From Dugong dugon (lineage: Eukaryota; Chordata; Mammalia; Sirenia; Dugongidae): 64,000 nucleotides of DNA. Below the pieces are notes generated by a model. That model saw only the letters and a program-made list of their open reading frames with translations, had not been told where the DNA came from and ran no database searches. Shown here one piece after another: positions 55,863 to 64,000 of the stretch. The translations under genes and the position numbers were made by a program. The stretch's first letter is position 1; each line of letters starts with the position of its first letter. The stretch spans positions 30,211,465 through 30,275,464 of the forward strand of contig CM057464.1 of NCBI GenBank assembly GCA_030035585.1. The letters run 5' to 3'.

Positions 55863-57756
55863 TTCTTATCTTTAACTCTTTTATAGCCATAATATTTTTA
55901 ATATAGAGGTTGTCTCTATAGTGTAATATATATGTGCAATAATTCAATTTAGATTTATCTGTCTTTCAGATTTATATATAGTCATAGTAACCAGAAGAGT
56001 TTTTGGTACCTGGAAGTACCAGGGCATCCGCCATGACAAAACCTAAAAATGTGTCTGTGGTTTTGAGACCAAGTGGCAGTCAGAAATCGGGAGAGCCTTG
56101 GAGAGTCCGGTAGCAGAGGTCTGTCCTGTCTTGCCATACTCTTTGCCCAGAATAATAACCAAGAACTCACAGCTGTCTATGGTTATGATGATGCCTCATA
56201 GTGCTTCCTAATTTGATGGGAAATAAGAAGATGGATTTTTGGGTGTTATGCAATGGTTATTGGGAAAATAACATTCTCGTTGACACCATTATGGCTGGGT
56301 TTCCACTTCAATGTATTTTCCACGCTGCTGTTCCTTGATTTGTCTAATTTTGGTTCAGGGTGCAACATTTAACAAAAACAAGAGAAGTGAGATTAAAGCT
56401 CTAAACTGATCCTTATTTTGGAAAAAAGAAAACCTGGTATTTTGAATTTCATAGCTTTTCTCATATGGTAAGGGATTTCTCTTCACATGTGATTCTGTCA
56501 CTTTCTCAATTCATTTTTTCCATCTCCTTAAAGTCTCCTTTGTTCTCCTACCCTTTAAGAAAATCTACTCTCATCCCAGGGTTTACAGTAAGAAAACAGT
56601 GACAGGAATACAAAGTAATTTATCAGCTTTACCATTTCTTTTGGTTTTAAATATTTCATTTTTCTTTCTCTCTGGGCAGTAATGCAGTTTGACTGTTCCA
56701 TCTTTAAAAGTTAAATGAGTGGACACAAAATTCCCCCAAGATTCCTGGTTCTGGTCCTGTTCTGGTGAAAGAGCTAAATGAAAGGGACGTTATTATGATG
56801 TTAGCAATAACTCAACTTTGTGAGCTCTGTCTCTTCTTTTATTTCCCTCTTTTGTTTTGATTTTTTTGTCTCCATCCTTTTCTCTGTCCCTGAAGTAAAA
56901 ATGCAATTGTCACACTGTGTACAAGTAAAGACAAAACAGTTCAAGGTGCACCCAAATGACGCTTCCTGTCTTTCAGATAAACTCAACAACAATAGCCCAG
57001 AGGGATTTATCATTGCACTTTGTAAAACACTGGTTGACTGATTTATTTATTTTTATAATGCCAGTCCCACGCCCTCACCTCCTTCCTTATGCTCTGTGGC
57101 TGCTGGTTCCTGTTTATCATTTATTTAGGGGCTACGCTTTCATCCATTCACAAAGAGGTGACACTACATCCATTTCAAATGACAGCTACCGGATAGCCTA
57201 GTCTAGCCTGATTAAGTACGTAGGGAGTTCCTTTCCTTTCCTCTTGGTCTTTTTCTTTAAAAAGGAATTACTGACATAGACTGAGGGGCAGTGTTAATAC
57301 CAACAATTTGTCCTTTACTTGTAATATGTAGTTAAAATGTAGTCAACTTTGAGGGCCTTGTAGGTTGGGGAAGTTCTATATTTCTGAAAACATATTTGTT
57401 CAGTTGCCTGAAAAGTGAGAATTGCATTTACCAAGGCAATTATTCTGTAAATAAAGGTAATGATGAGCTACTTGGAGGATTAGAATTTTAGCCTTAAATA
57501 AAAGATAAAATCATTGGCCATGCTAAGATCAATTTTATGTGAATCAACCAAGTGAAGAGTCACAATCATAGGGTATAGATTTTGGCAAATCCATGTTCTC
57601 ATTCAAGCAGATATGAAGAACACAGTAGCAATGATTGTTTATGCCCTGAAAAAGTGAAGTGATAGGCCTTTCTCCTTACAATGGAATTAAATTAATTAGT
57701 TAAGAGTGCTAAGAAAAACAAGAGAAAATGACAACCTATCTTTCTGTGCACTTAGT
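55863..57756. other. Intergenic sequence, nothing recognised
   Basis: About 1.9 kb with no gene and no repeat that I can name. Confidence 0.45.
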
Positions 57757-57957
57757 AGTTAAAAACCAAAAAACTATGTGCTGTGGAGTCTACTCCAACT
57801 CATGAATAGAACTGTGCTTCACAGGGTTTTCAAGGGTTGATTCTTTGGAAGTAATTCACCAGGCCTTTCTTCTGAGGTGCCTCTGGGTGGACTTGAACCT
57901 CCAACCTTTTGGTTAGCAGCCAAATGCATTAACTGTTTGCACCACCCATGGACTCCT
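57757..57957 (-). mobile_element. AfroSINE, RTE-body variant, minus
   Basis: Tail GTGGAGTCTACTCCAACTCA, body ATTCACCAGGCCTTTCTTCT, head TTTGCACCACCCATGGACTC. Confidence 0.88.
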
Positions 57958-58894
57958 ATTTAATAGCTAGGATTTTATAAAAGTCAGATTAAAAAATAAT
58001 TGTTTATGTCAGCTGAAGAATGGGTACATGTTTCATGACATCAGATGGTTCCTCCTGGTCAGTTTCCTCTGTACTGAGAGTGATAATAACTTGAACAAAA
58101 AGCAGCTGTTTGGGGCCATTAACCTCCTTGGCCCTCCTTCATGCCTTCGAGAACTGATGCATTCTGCAACACTGGATCCATCACTGTAAAGTTCAAATGC
58201 ATTGCCTTGTTTGTTTATATTGTTTGATTTTGTCTTTCCACATTTAATATTTGAGCCTTATCAATAGGAATTCCAAAATTGTCCCTCTCAAGTCACTCTC
58301 CTGAAGTGTCCAAGACTCATAAAGTCATACTGAGTTTAAAGGAGTTAGGTCTGTTTTCAAATGCAGAAGGGAAGGAGAAAATAAGAGTGGAATCAATGAT
58401 TAACTGTACTGTTTACCTCTCCCATACTGGTGCCCTACATGGCATTGTGTGCTCCTGTGACAATCCCCTTGCCAATCCAGATCTTTGCATAGGCCCCAGT
58501 GGTGATATAGAATTGGGCACAAATGCATCAGATCTTTCAGATCACACAGGCTGGGTTCTGGTCTCCCAAACATGGTACTGTTACAAGGTAGCTGAGCTCT
58601 GAGTGGGTGCCAGCTTCAGCCACACACTCTGCTGCCTTCAAGCCTTCTCCATGAAATGCCAGAGCTTTCTGGAAAACCTGGAGAACCACTCCAAGTTCTG
58701 CTCTCCTTACAGTGAGCTCTTTTCAGGGGCTGTCGTGGTCCTTTCCTGCTTGCAGATCTCAGTCACAGCCCCTCCTTCCATCCACTGAATCTCTTGAAAC
58801 TTTCCACCTGAAAGTTTCCCTGAATCCATGGAAAAGTTACGCCATGCCTGCCAAGAACTATGCCAACTAAGAATATTAGAGGGTGGTAACATTT
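57958..58894. other. Intergenic sequence, nothing recognised
   Basis: Open frame of 107 codons at 58279-58602 (plus) without family resemblance, splice context or homologous neighbour; I do not call it a gene. Confidence 0.4.
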
Positions 58895-59050
58895 GCTAAG
58901 AGCCCTGGTAGCACAGTGGTTAAGAGCTTGGCTGCTAACCAAAAGGTCGGCAGTTCGAATCCACCAGCTGCTCCTTGGAAACCCTATGGAGCAGTTCTAC
59001 TCTGTCCTATAGGGTCACTATGACTTGGAATTGACTCAACAGTAATAGGT
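58895..59050 (+). mobile_element. AfroSINE, short type, plus
   Basis: Very well preserved head and B box (AGAGCCCTGGTAGCACAGTG; GCAGTTCGAATCCACCAGCT), suggesting a young copy. Confidence 0.92.
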
Positions 59051-59243
59051 ACAGTTTGGTGGCACAACTGATAAACACTAGGCTACTAACCAAAAGATTG
59101 GTGGTTTAAACCCACCCAGTGATTCTGTGATCTGCTCCTATAAAAATTACAGCTTAGAAAACTCTATGGGGCAGTTCTACTGTGTCACATGGTGTTGGTT
59201 ACTATGAGTTTAAATCGACTTCACGGCACCTGACAACGTATTT
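59051..59243 (+). mobile_element. AfroSINE, long type, plus
   Basis: Directly downstream of the previous copy; GTTTGGTGGCACAACTGATA head, CTGCTCCTATAAAAATTACA body, GACTTCACGGCACCTGACAA tail. More diverged than its neighbour. Confidence 0.87.
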
Positions 59244-59655
59244 TAGGTTAACCTGGAGTTAATATAGAGGTTAATAATATTATAATATTATTAAGAACCT
59301 TATATTAATCATTTTACTTGGTTTGTATTTATATATATATAACTTTTTGTTAAATTGTGGGAAATGAGTTAATTTTGTAATCTGAACTTTCTTTTGATAA
59401 AGACAATTACCAGTTATGAATTGATGCTAAAACAACTGGGCAAAAGATATTTGGATACTGGATATTCACTGAGTTTAAAAACATCACTCACCCAATTATA
59501 AATTGTTTATTATAAATAGAAATTGATACCTTTACAATAGAAAAATCTTGCAGTCACCACCTTAACCAGGAGATCAAATTTAGCATGCTCCAATAATGAC
59601 ATAAAACTGAAGTTAAGAGTCACTTCATGGAAGGCAATCAAAAATTACACAACAG
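59244..59655. other. AT-rich flank of L1-D
   Basis: Nothing recognised. Confidence 0.5.
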
Positions 59656-61643
59656 GAGTTCCAGCAAATGGCGCTCTAGGCAGAAGCACCACACTGTCCC
59701 TCCACAGCAAAGATCCGAAAAACTAAGCCAAACAGAGAATACAACAATCCTGAAACCCTAAAACATCAAATGAAGAGATAAAGAACTCAGCCAAGCACTG
59801 AATGTAGTGAGGAAATTGACAGAGAACGGAAAGTGAGGAGAGATTCATGCAGAGGTCCCCTCCAGCTAACGCAGTGTAGATCCACCATCTTGGACTCCTA
59901 CTGTAGACCAGCAAACAGGGGGTACGAGAAAGCAGCCCCACGGAGCTTCCAGCGGGAGACAAAACAACCGGTAATTTGCTGTGTGCTCTTTCCCACCCCC
60001 CATCCATCTTCGCCCCGGATCGGCCTCCTCTGCTTCCCGCGGCCATGGTCTCTTGACCGGGAAGCGCCGGCTGCTTGGATTCCACACACCCAAGCGGGTG
60101 GCTCTCTGGGTGCCATTTGTTGGCTGCTAGTGTTGCTTTTTTTTTCTGCTTCTTTTGATTTCTCACTTGCCTCTCGCCACCTCCCCCTCCTTTCACTAGA
60201 GTGCCTGGCTCCGTGAGCCAGCTTTGCTTCTTCCTGAGGGGCTGCAGAGCACTGGCAATTTGTGATATATGCTTTCTGACTCTCTACACTTCTTCACCCA
60301 CACTCGCCCTCCTCTGCTTCCTGCGGACACAGTCTCTTGTCCAGAAACACCAGCCTGCACTAGCTGGCTCTCTGAGTGCCATTTATTAGCTGCTGGTGTT
60401 GCCTTTCTTTCTTTTTTTTTTTTTTCCCTGCTTCTTTTGATTTCTTCCTTGACTCTTGCCACCTCCCCCCACTTTCACTCGAGTGCCTGGCTCCGTGCGC
60501 CATCTTTGCTTTTTCCTGAGGGGCTGCGGAGCTCCATTCTAGTGTGGAGCTGCTTTCTGGTCTGGGCTACCATGCTGGTGGAATCCCGGGGCTTTTGTTC
60601 GTTGGTTCATTTTGAATTGTTTGTTTGTTTTCTTTTCCTTTTCTTGAGTTGGGAGCCCTTACTGGCCAGGTGGAGCTACGTGGCAAGGAACTCCCCTTCA
60701 ACTTCCACAGATGTGCAGAGGGATCCCTGAGAGCATTTCTTTTTTTGTTGGTTTTTTTTTTCTTTTCTGTTCTTTTGGGGGGGGCCTTTCTTGTTCTTTT
60801 TTTTTCAATTTATTTTGTTTTCTTTTCCCTCTTTTTCCCTTTTTGTCTTTCTTCATTGCTCAGTTTCTCGTCTCTCTATATCTTCTTTCTCTTTCTGATC
60901 CCTGAATACCAGGCATTGAGTACCTCTACGCCTTCTAGCCAGGCTGTACTGTGACACCTGAGAATGACTTCCTCAGACATCATAGCTGCATTAGTGGGAT
61001 CCCTGGGAACTTTGCGGTTCTTTAATCTTTCTGATTTATTTTATTTTATTTTTTTAATTTATTCATTCTTTTGTTTTCTTCCTCTTGCCCTTTCTGTTTT
61101 TCTCCATTTCATAGTCTCTCATTCTCTCCATTCCAATGGCAAGCTCCCCTAGCATTCTTTTTTGTTTGTTTGTATGTTTTTTGGCTCCTGTTCCTCTCTC
61201 CTCTCTCCCATATCCATCTAAGCTCCACACATAACAATCTCACCGCTGCATCCTGGCTGCTTGCACTGTGCGCTTGACTTCACACAACCAAGCAGTACAT
61301 GCATGGCCTACTGGAACCTGCCCAGCACTGATTACTGACCCGCCTTGGTGGCTGTAGTAAGCGCCACAAACAACCCATCCCAGTGACTCCACTTCAGCTA
61401 GACGTGCCCTGCTGTACCATATCTGAGTGACTAACCCCGCCAGTTGGAGAAGAAGGTGAAAAGTATTGGGTGCACAGATGAGCAAACAACAAAGAACACA
61501 CAGTCCACCTGCTCAGACATAGTCAATTCTTTTTTTATGAAGGGATGAAACAAACAAATTTACAATCAATAAACAAGAAAAATAACTACTGAATGCCCCC
61601 AAAACAGCAGACAATATCAAAACATTTACAAAAACAGGACAGG
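59656..61643 (+). promoter_or_regulatory. L1-D 5' UTR with tandem promoter-unit duplication
   Basis: About 2.0 kb, roughly 0.3 kb longer than in L1-A or L1-C. Two tandem copies of one unit lie at 59968-60250 and 60251-60533; both contain TCCTCTGCTTCC, GCTTCTTTTGATTT, GAGTGCCTGGCTCCGTG and CCTGAGGGGCTGC in order. The pyrimidine-rich block and a short G-run (about 60776-60784) follow. Confidence 0.8.
59723..60046 (-). other. Antisense open frame in L1-D 5' UTR (ORF0-like position)
   Basis: ATG at 60046 (reverse strand), then 107 codons beginning MAAGSRGGRSGAKMDGG and ending with LAEFFISSFDVLGFQDCC near the L1 5' end. The open frame extends upstream to 60196 without an ATG. Homologous frames exist in L1-C and L1-A but are interrupted there. 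No known protein family is recognised. Confidence 0.3.
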
Positions 61644-62641
61644 ATGGTTCCAGTAGCCATCCAAATTTAAACACTAGATGACTCTCCTGTGGAAGAAAAT
61701 GCACTAGAAGTACCTGATAGGGAATTCAAATCTCTGATACTCAGAATTTTCCAAGAACTGAGGCAAAAAGCTGACAAACAAGAGGAAAAAATAGACAAAT
61801 TCATGGGAAATACAGACAAAATTTGGAAGAATTCAGGAAGATGATGCAGGAACAAAATGCCAAAATAAATTCACAACTAGAAATTATACAAAAACAACAA
61901 TTAGAAATCTAAAAGATAAACAACAAGATTTCAGAAATAGAGGATGTCATAGAAGGGCTGAGAAGCAGATTTGAAACCGTGGAAGACAGGATCAGTGGAA
62001 CTGAAAACAAACACTTGGATACAACTCTATTTCAGGAAAACTCAGAAAAAAGAACAAAGAAAAATGAAGAGACCCTAAGAGTTAAATGGGACACAATTAA
62101 AAGCAAAAATTTACGAGGGATTGGCATTCCAGAACAGGGTGAGAAAACAGAAAACACAGAGAGCATCATTGAGGAACTGCTGACAGAAAACTTCCCCAAC
62201 ATCATGAAAGATGCAGAGCTGGCCATCCAAGAAGCTCAACGAACCCCATATAGAAGAGACCCCCCCAAAAAAATCACCAAAGCATAGCATATTCACACTC
62301 GCCAAAACCAAAGACAAACAAAGAATCCTGAGAGCAGCTGGTGAAAAACAAGAAGTCACATACAGAGGAGACACAATAAGACTAAGCTCAGATTATTCAG
62401 CAGAAACCGTGCAGGCAAGAAGGCAATAGGATGACATATATAAAATCTTGAAAGAAAAAATTGTCAGCCAAGAATAATATATCCTGCAAAACTCTCGTTC
62501 AAATTTGATGGTGAAATTTGGTCATTTCTAGATAAACAGAAATTAAGGGGATATGTAAAAGGCAAACCAAACTTACAAGAATTATTAAAGGGAGTTCTTC
62601 GATCTGAGGACAAACAGCTTCAGCTCACAGGCAGAACCTAG
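61644..62641 (+). pseudogene. L1-D ORF1 relic
   Basis: ATG at 61644 followed eight codons on by a TAA (an AAA-to-TAA change at 61668-61670). The rest of the frame is legible to a TAG at 62639-62641. The RNA-recognition part (62040-62287) and C-terminal domain (IIYPAKLSFKFDGEI, with one substitution) are recognisable. There is a frameshift near 62270 at a C-run, and the glutamine-tryptophan of the RRQW motif is followed by a stop at 62427. About 332 codons as in L1-C. Confidence 0.85.
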
Positions 62642-63067
62642 GACGCAGGATCGTTCGAGCCAGATACCAATCTAGGAAATGAATTCTCAAGGACTATCCA
62701 AAACCAAAAGAAATACAACAGGGAATCAGAGCAGTTAATCAATGGATGACAACAACATCAAAACAATGAAAGAGGGAATAAACGGCATAGGTATAGAACC
62801 TTCTAATGGAGGGGAAGGCAAGGCGATACCAAGTAATGGTAGACTGCTTCAAACTTAGAAAGATAAGGGTAAAATTCATGGTAATCACAAAGAAAGTTAA
62901 CAAACCAACTCATAAAAATAAAGACAAAAAACATAAAGTCTCAGCAAAAACAAAACCTACAAAAACAAAAGAAATGAAAAGAAAAAATCCACAAACAAAA
63001 GTAACTCAGCACAAGAGAGTAAGAAGGACAAAGAAATCTTCAGCAACACAAATAAAAGCACTACAAA

Positions 63068-63484
63068 ATGACAGCAACAAACTCACATCTATCAATAATT
63101 ACACTGAATGTAAATGGACTCAATGCACCCATAAAGAGACGGAGAGTGACAGAATGGATAAGAAAACAAGATCCATCAATATGCTGTCTACAAGGGACTC
63201 ACCTTGGAAACAAAGATGTGAATTTATTAAAAGTCACAGTAGCAAAACGATGGAAACAACCTAGATGCCCATCAACAGATGAATGGATAAACAACCTATG
63301 GTACATACACACAATGGAGTACTATGCAATGAGAAAGAACAACAATGAAACTGTGAAGCATCTCATAACATGGATGAAACTGGAGGACATTATGTTGAGT
63401 GAAATAAGTCAATCACAAAAGGACAAATATTGTATGAGACCTCTATTGTCAAAACCCATGAAAAAGTTCACACACAAAATGTAA
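63068..63484 (+). pseudogene. L1-D ORF2 relic: endonuclease start fused to C terminus
   Basis: An open frame of 138 codons. Residues 1-56 or so are the endonuclease N terminus (TATNSHLSIITLNVNGLN; PSICCLQGTHLGNKD). From about residue 60 it is the ORF2 C-terminal end ([20 protein letters not shown] to KKFTHKM and TAA). The remainder of the endonuclease, the whole RT and most of the C-terminal region are deleted. The two parts are in frame. The junction near 63240 has a TCA microhomology. The product could have no RT activity. Confidence 0.88.
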
Positions 63485-64000
63485 CAGTCTTTGTTGGTCA
63501 GCAGGGATGGGAGGGGTGGGGGGGGAATACTAAATATGCAATAGATAAGTGGTATCTTGGGTGAAAGGTGAGACAGTACACAATACAGGGGAAACTACCA
63601 CAACCTGTACAAGGAAAGGTCATGGAAGCCCCATAGACACATCCAAACTCCCTGAGGGACTGAATTGCTGGGAGAGGGCTTAGGGATCATGGTCTCGGGG
63701 AACATCTAGCTCAATTGGCATGACACAGCTTATAAAGACAATGCTCTACAATCTACTTTGGTGAGTAGTCTTTGGGGTCTTAAAAGCCTGTGAGCGGACA
63801 TCTAAGATACTCCACTGGTCTCATCCCTTCAGGAGCAAAGAAGAATGAAGAGAACAGGATACAATGAAAAGATTAGTCCAAGGGATAATTGTCCACAGCT
63901 ACCAAGGCCTCCACTGGACTGAGTCCAGTACAGCTAGCTGGTGCCCGGCTATCACCACTGACTGCTCTGACCAAGATCACAACAGAGGGTTCTGGACAGA
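63485..64000 (+). other. L1-D 3' UTR, partial
   Basis: Intact through the point where the other copies break (CTGTACAAGGAAAGGTCATGG at about 63607-63627) and on through GGAACATCTAGCTCAATTGG to the window end. A G-rich spot lies at 63506-63525. Confidence 0.85.

Larger units (their letters stand above)
59656..64000 (+). mobile_element. L1-D: L1 with 5' end, internally deleted, runs off the window
   Basis: 5' UTR 59656-61643 with a duplicated 282-bp unit, ORF1 61644-62641, a collapsed ORF2 at 63068-63484 and a 3' UTR to the end of the window. ORF1 and the UTRs are similar to L1-A and L1-C. About 3.4 kb of ORF2 is missing at a single junction near 63240. The 3' terminus and the target-site duplication lie outside the window. 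Confidence 0.9.

Noticed and set aside
58279..58602. 107-codon open frame on the plus strand
   Set aside because: No family resemblance, no splice-site or promoter context, and the length is ordinary for chance in 64 kb on six frames.
58895..58965. Possible tRNA gene from A-box and B-box motifs
   Set aside because: These motifs belong to the tRNA-derived head of AfroSINEs, repeated about 27 times here; no cloverleaf with anticodon stem is kept.
63068..63484. 138-codon frame as a distinct small gene, or as an L1 splice product
   Set aside because: It is the two ends of L1 ORF2 joined by a deletion. The junction lacks GT and AG and has a TCA microhomology.

Overview
This is a gene-poor, AT-rich stretch of placental mammal chromosome, almost certainly from an afrothere and most likely a proboscidean such as elephant. 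The evidence is roughly 27 copies of a tRNA-derived SINE whose head, body and tail match the AfroSINE family, together with 3' fragments of the RTE-type LINE that shares its tail. There are also four large L1 copies of one lineage, and old mammalian repeats (MIR, L2, MER5A, MLT1-like LTRs, Tigger-like DNA transposons). I find no intact host protein-coding gene, no tRNA or rRNA gene and no CRISPR array. The repeat family names come from my recall of consensus sequences, not from a search.

Layout. (1) 155-7221: a complete 5'-to-3' L1 on the minus strand (L1-A), flanked by a perfect 15-bp target-site duplication, with both ORFs decayed. (2) 7.4-13.2 kb: SINEs, an RTE fragment and L2 relics. (3) 13193-22046: an older plus-strand L1 (L1-B), split by a SINE that is itself split by a 1-kb L1 3'-UTR insertion. 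(4) 22-31 kb: SINE clusters, RTE, MIR, a TA-flanked Tigger-like MITE and a pogo/Tigger-like transposase relic, the last interrupted by another solo L1 3' UTR. (5) 31240-42380: a plus-strand L1 (L1-C) whose ORF2 carries a 3.56-kb processed retrocopy of RETREG1 (FAM134B). (6) 42.4-59.6 kb: SINEs, three LTRs, an old L1 with nested RTE and LTR, MER5A, L2, and long unannotated stretches. (7) 59656-64000: the start of a fourth L1 (L1-D), with a duplicated 5'-UTR unit and an ORF2 collapsed by a large internal deletion; it runs off the window.

The elements relate to one another as machine and substrate. L1 ORF1p and ORF2p mobilise L1 itself and host mRNAs such as the RETREG1 transcript. The RTE reverse transcriptase is the presumed mobiliser of AfroSINEs, whose 3' ends copy the RTE 3' end. 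Nested target-site duplications let the order of many insertions be read directly.

The most interesting items are as follows. The RETREG1 retrocopy was made from a transcript whose first exon is a MaLR-type LTR plus internal ERV sequence, replacing the normal 5' exons. Two independent insertions hit the same A-rich site in ORF2 of two different L1 copies. The L1 5' UTRs share antisense and sense open frames, the antisense one placed like primate ORF0. L1-D carries a tandem promoter-unit duplication. A recurrent breakpoint occurs at the same place in the L1 3' UTR.
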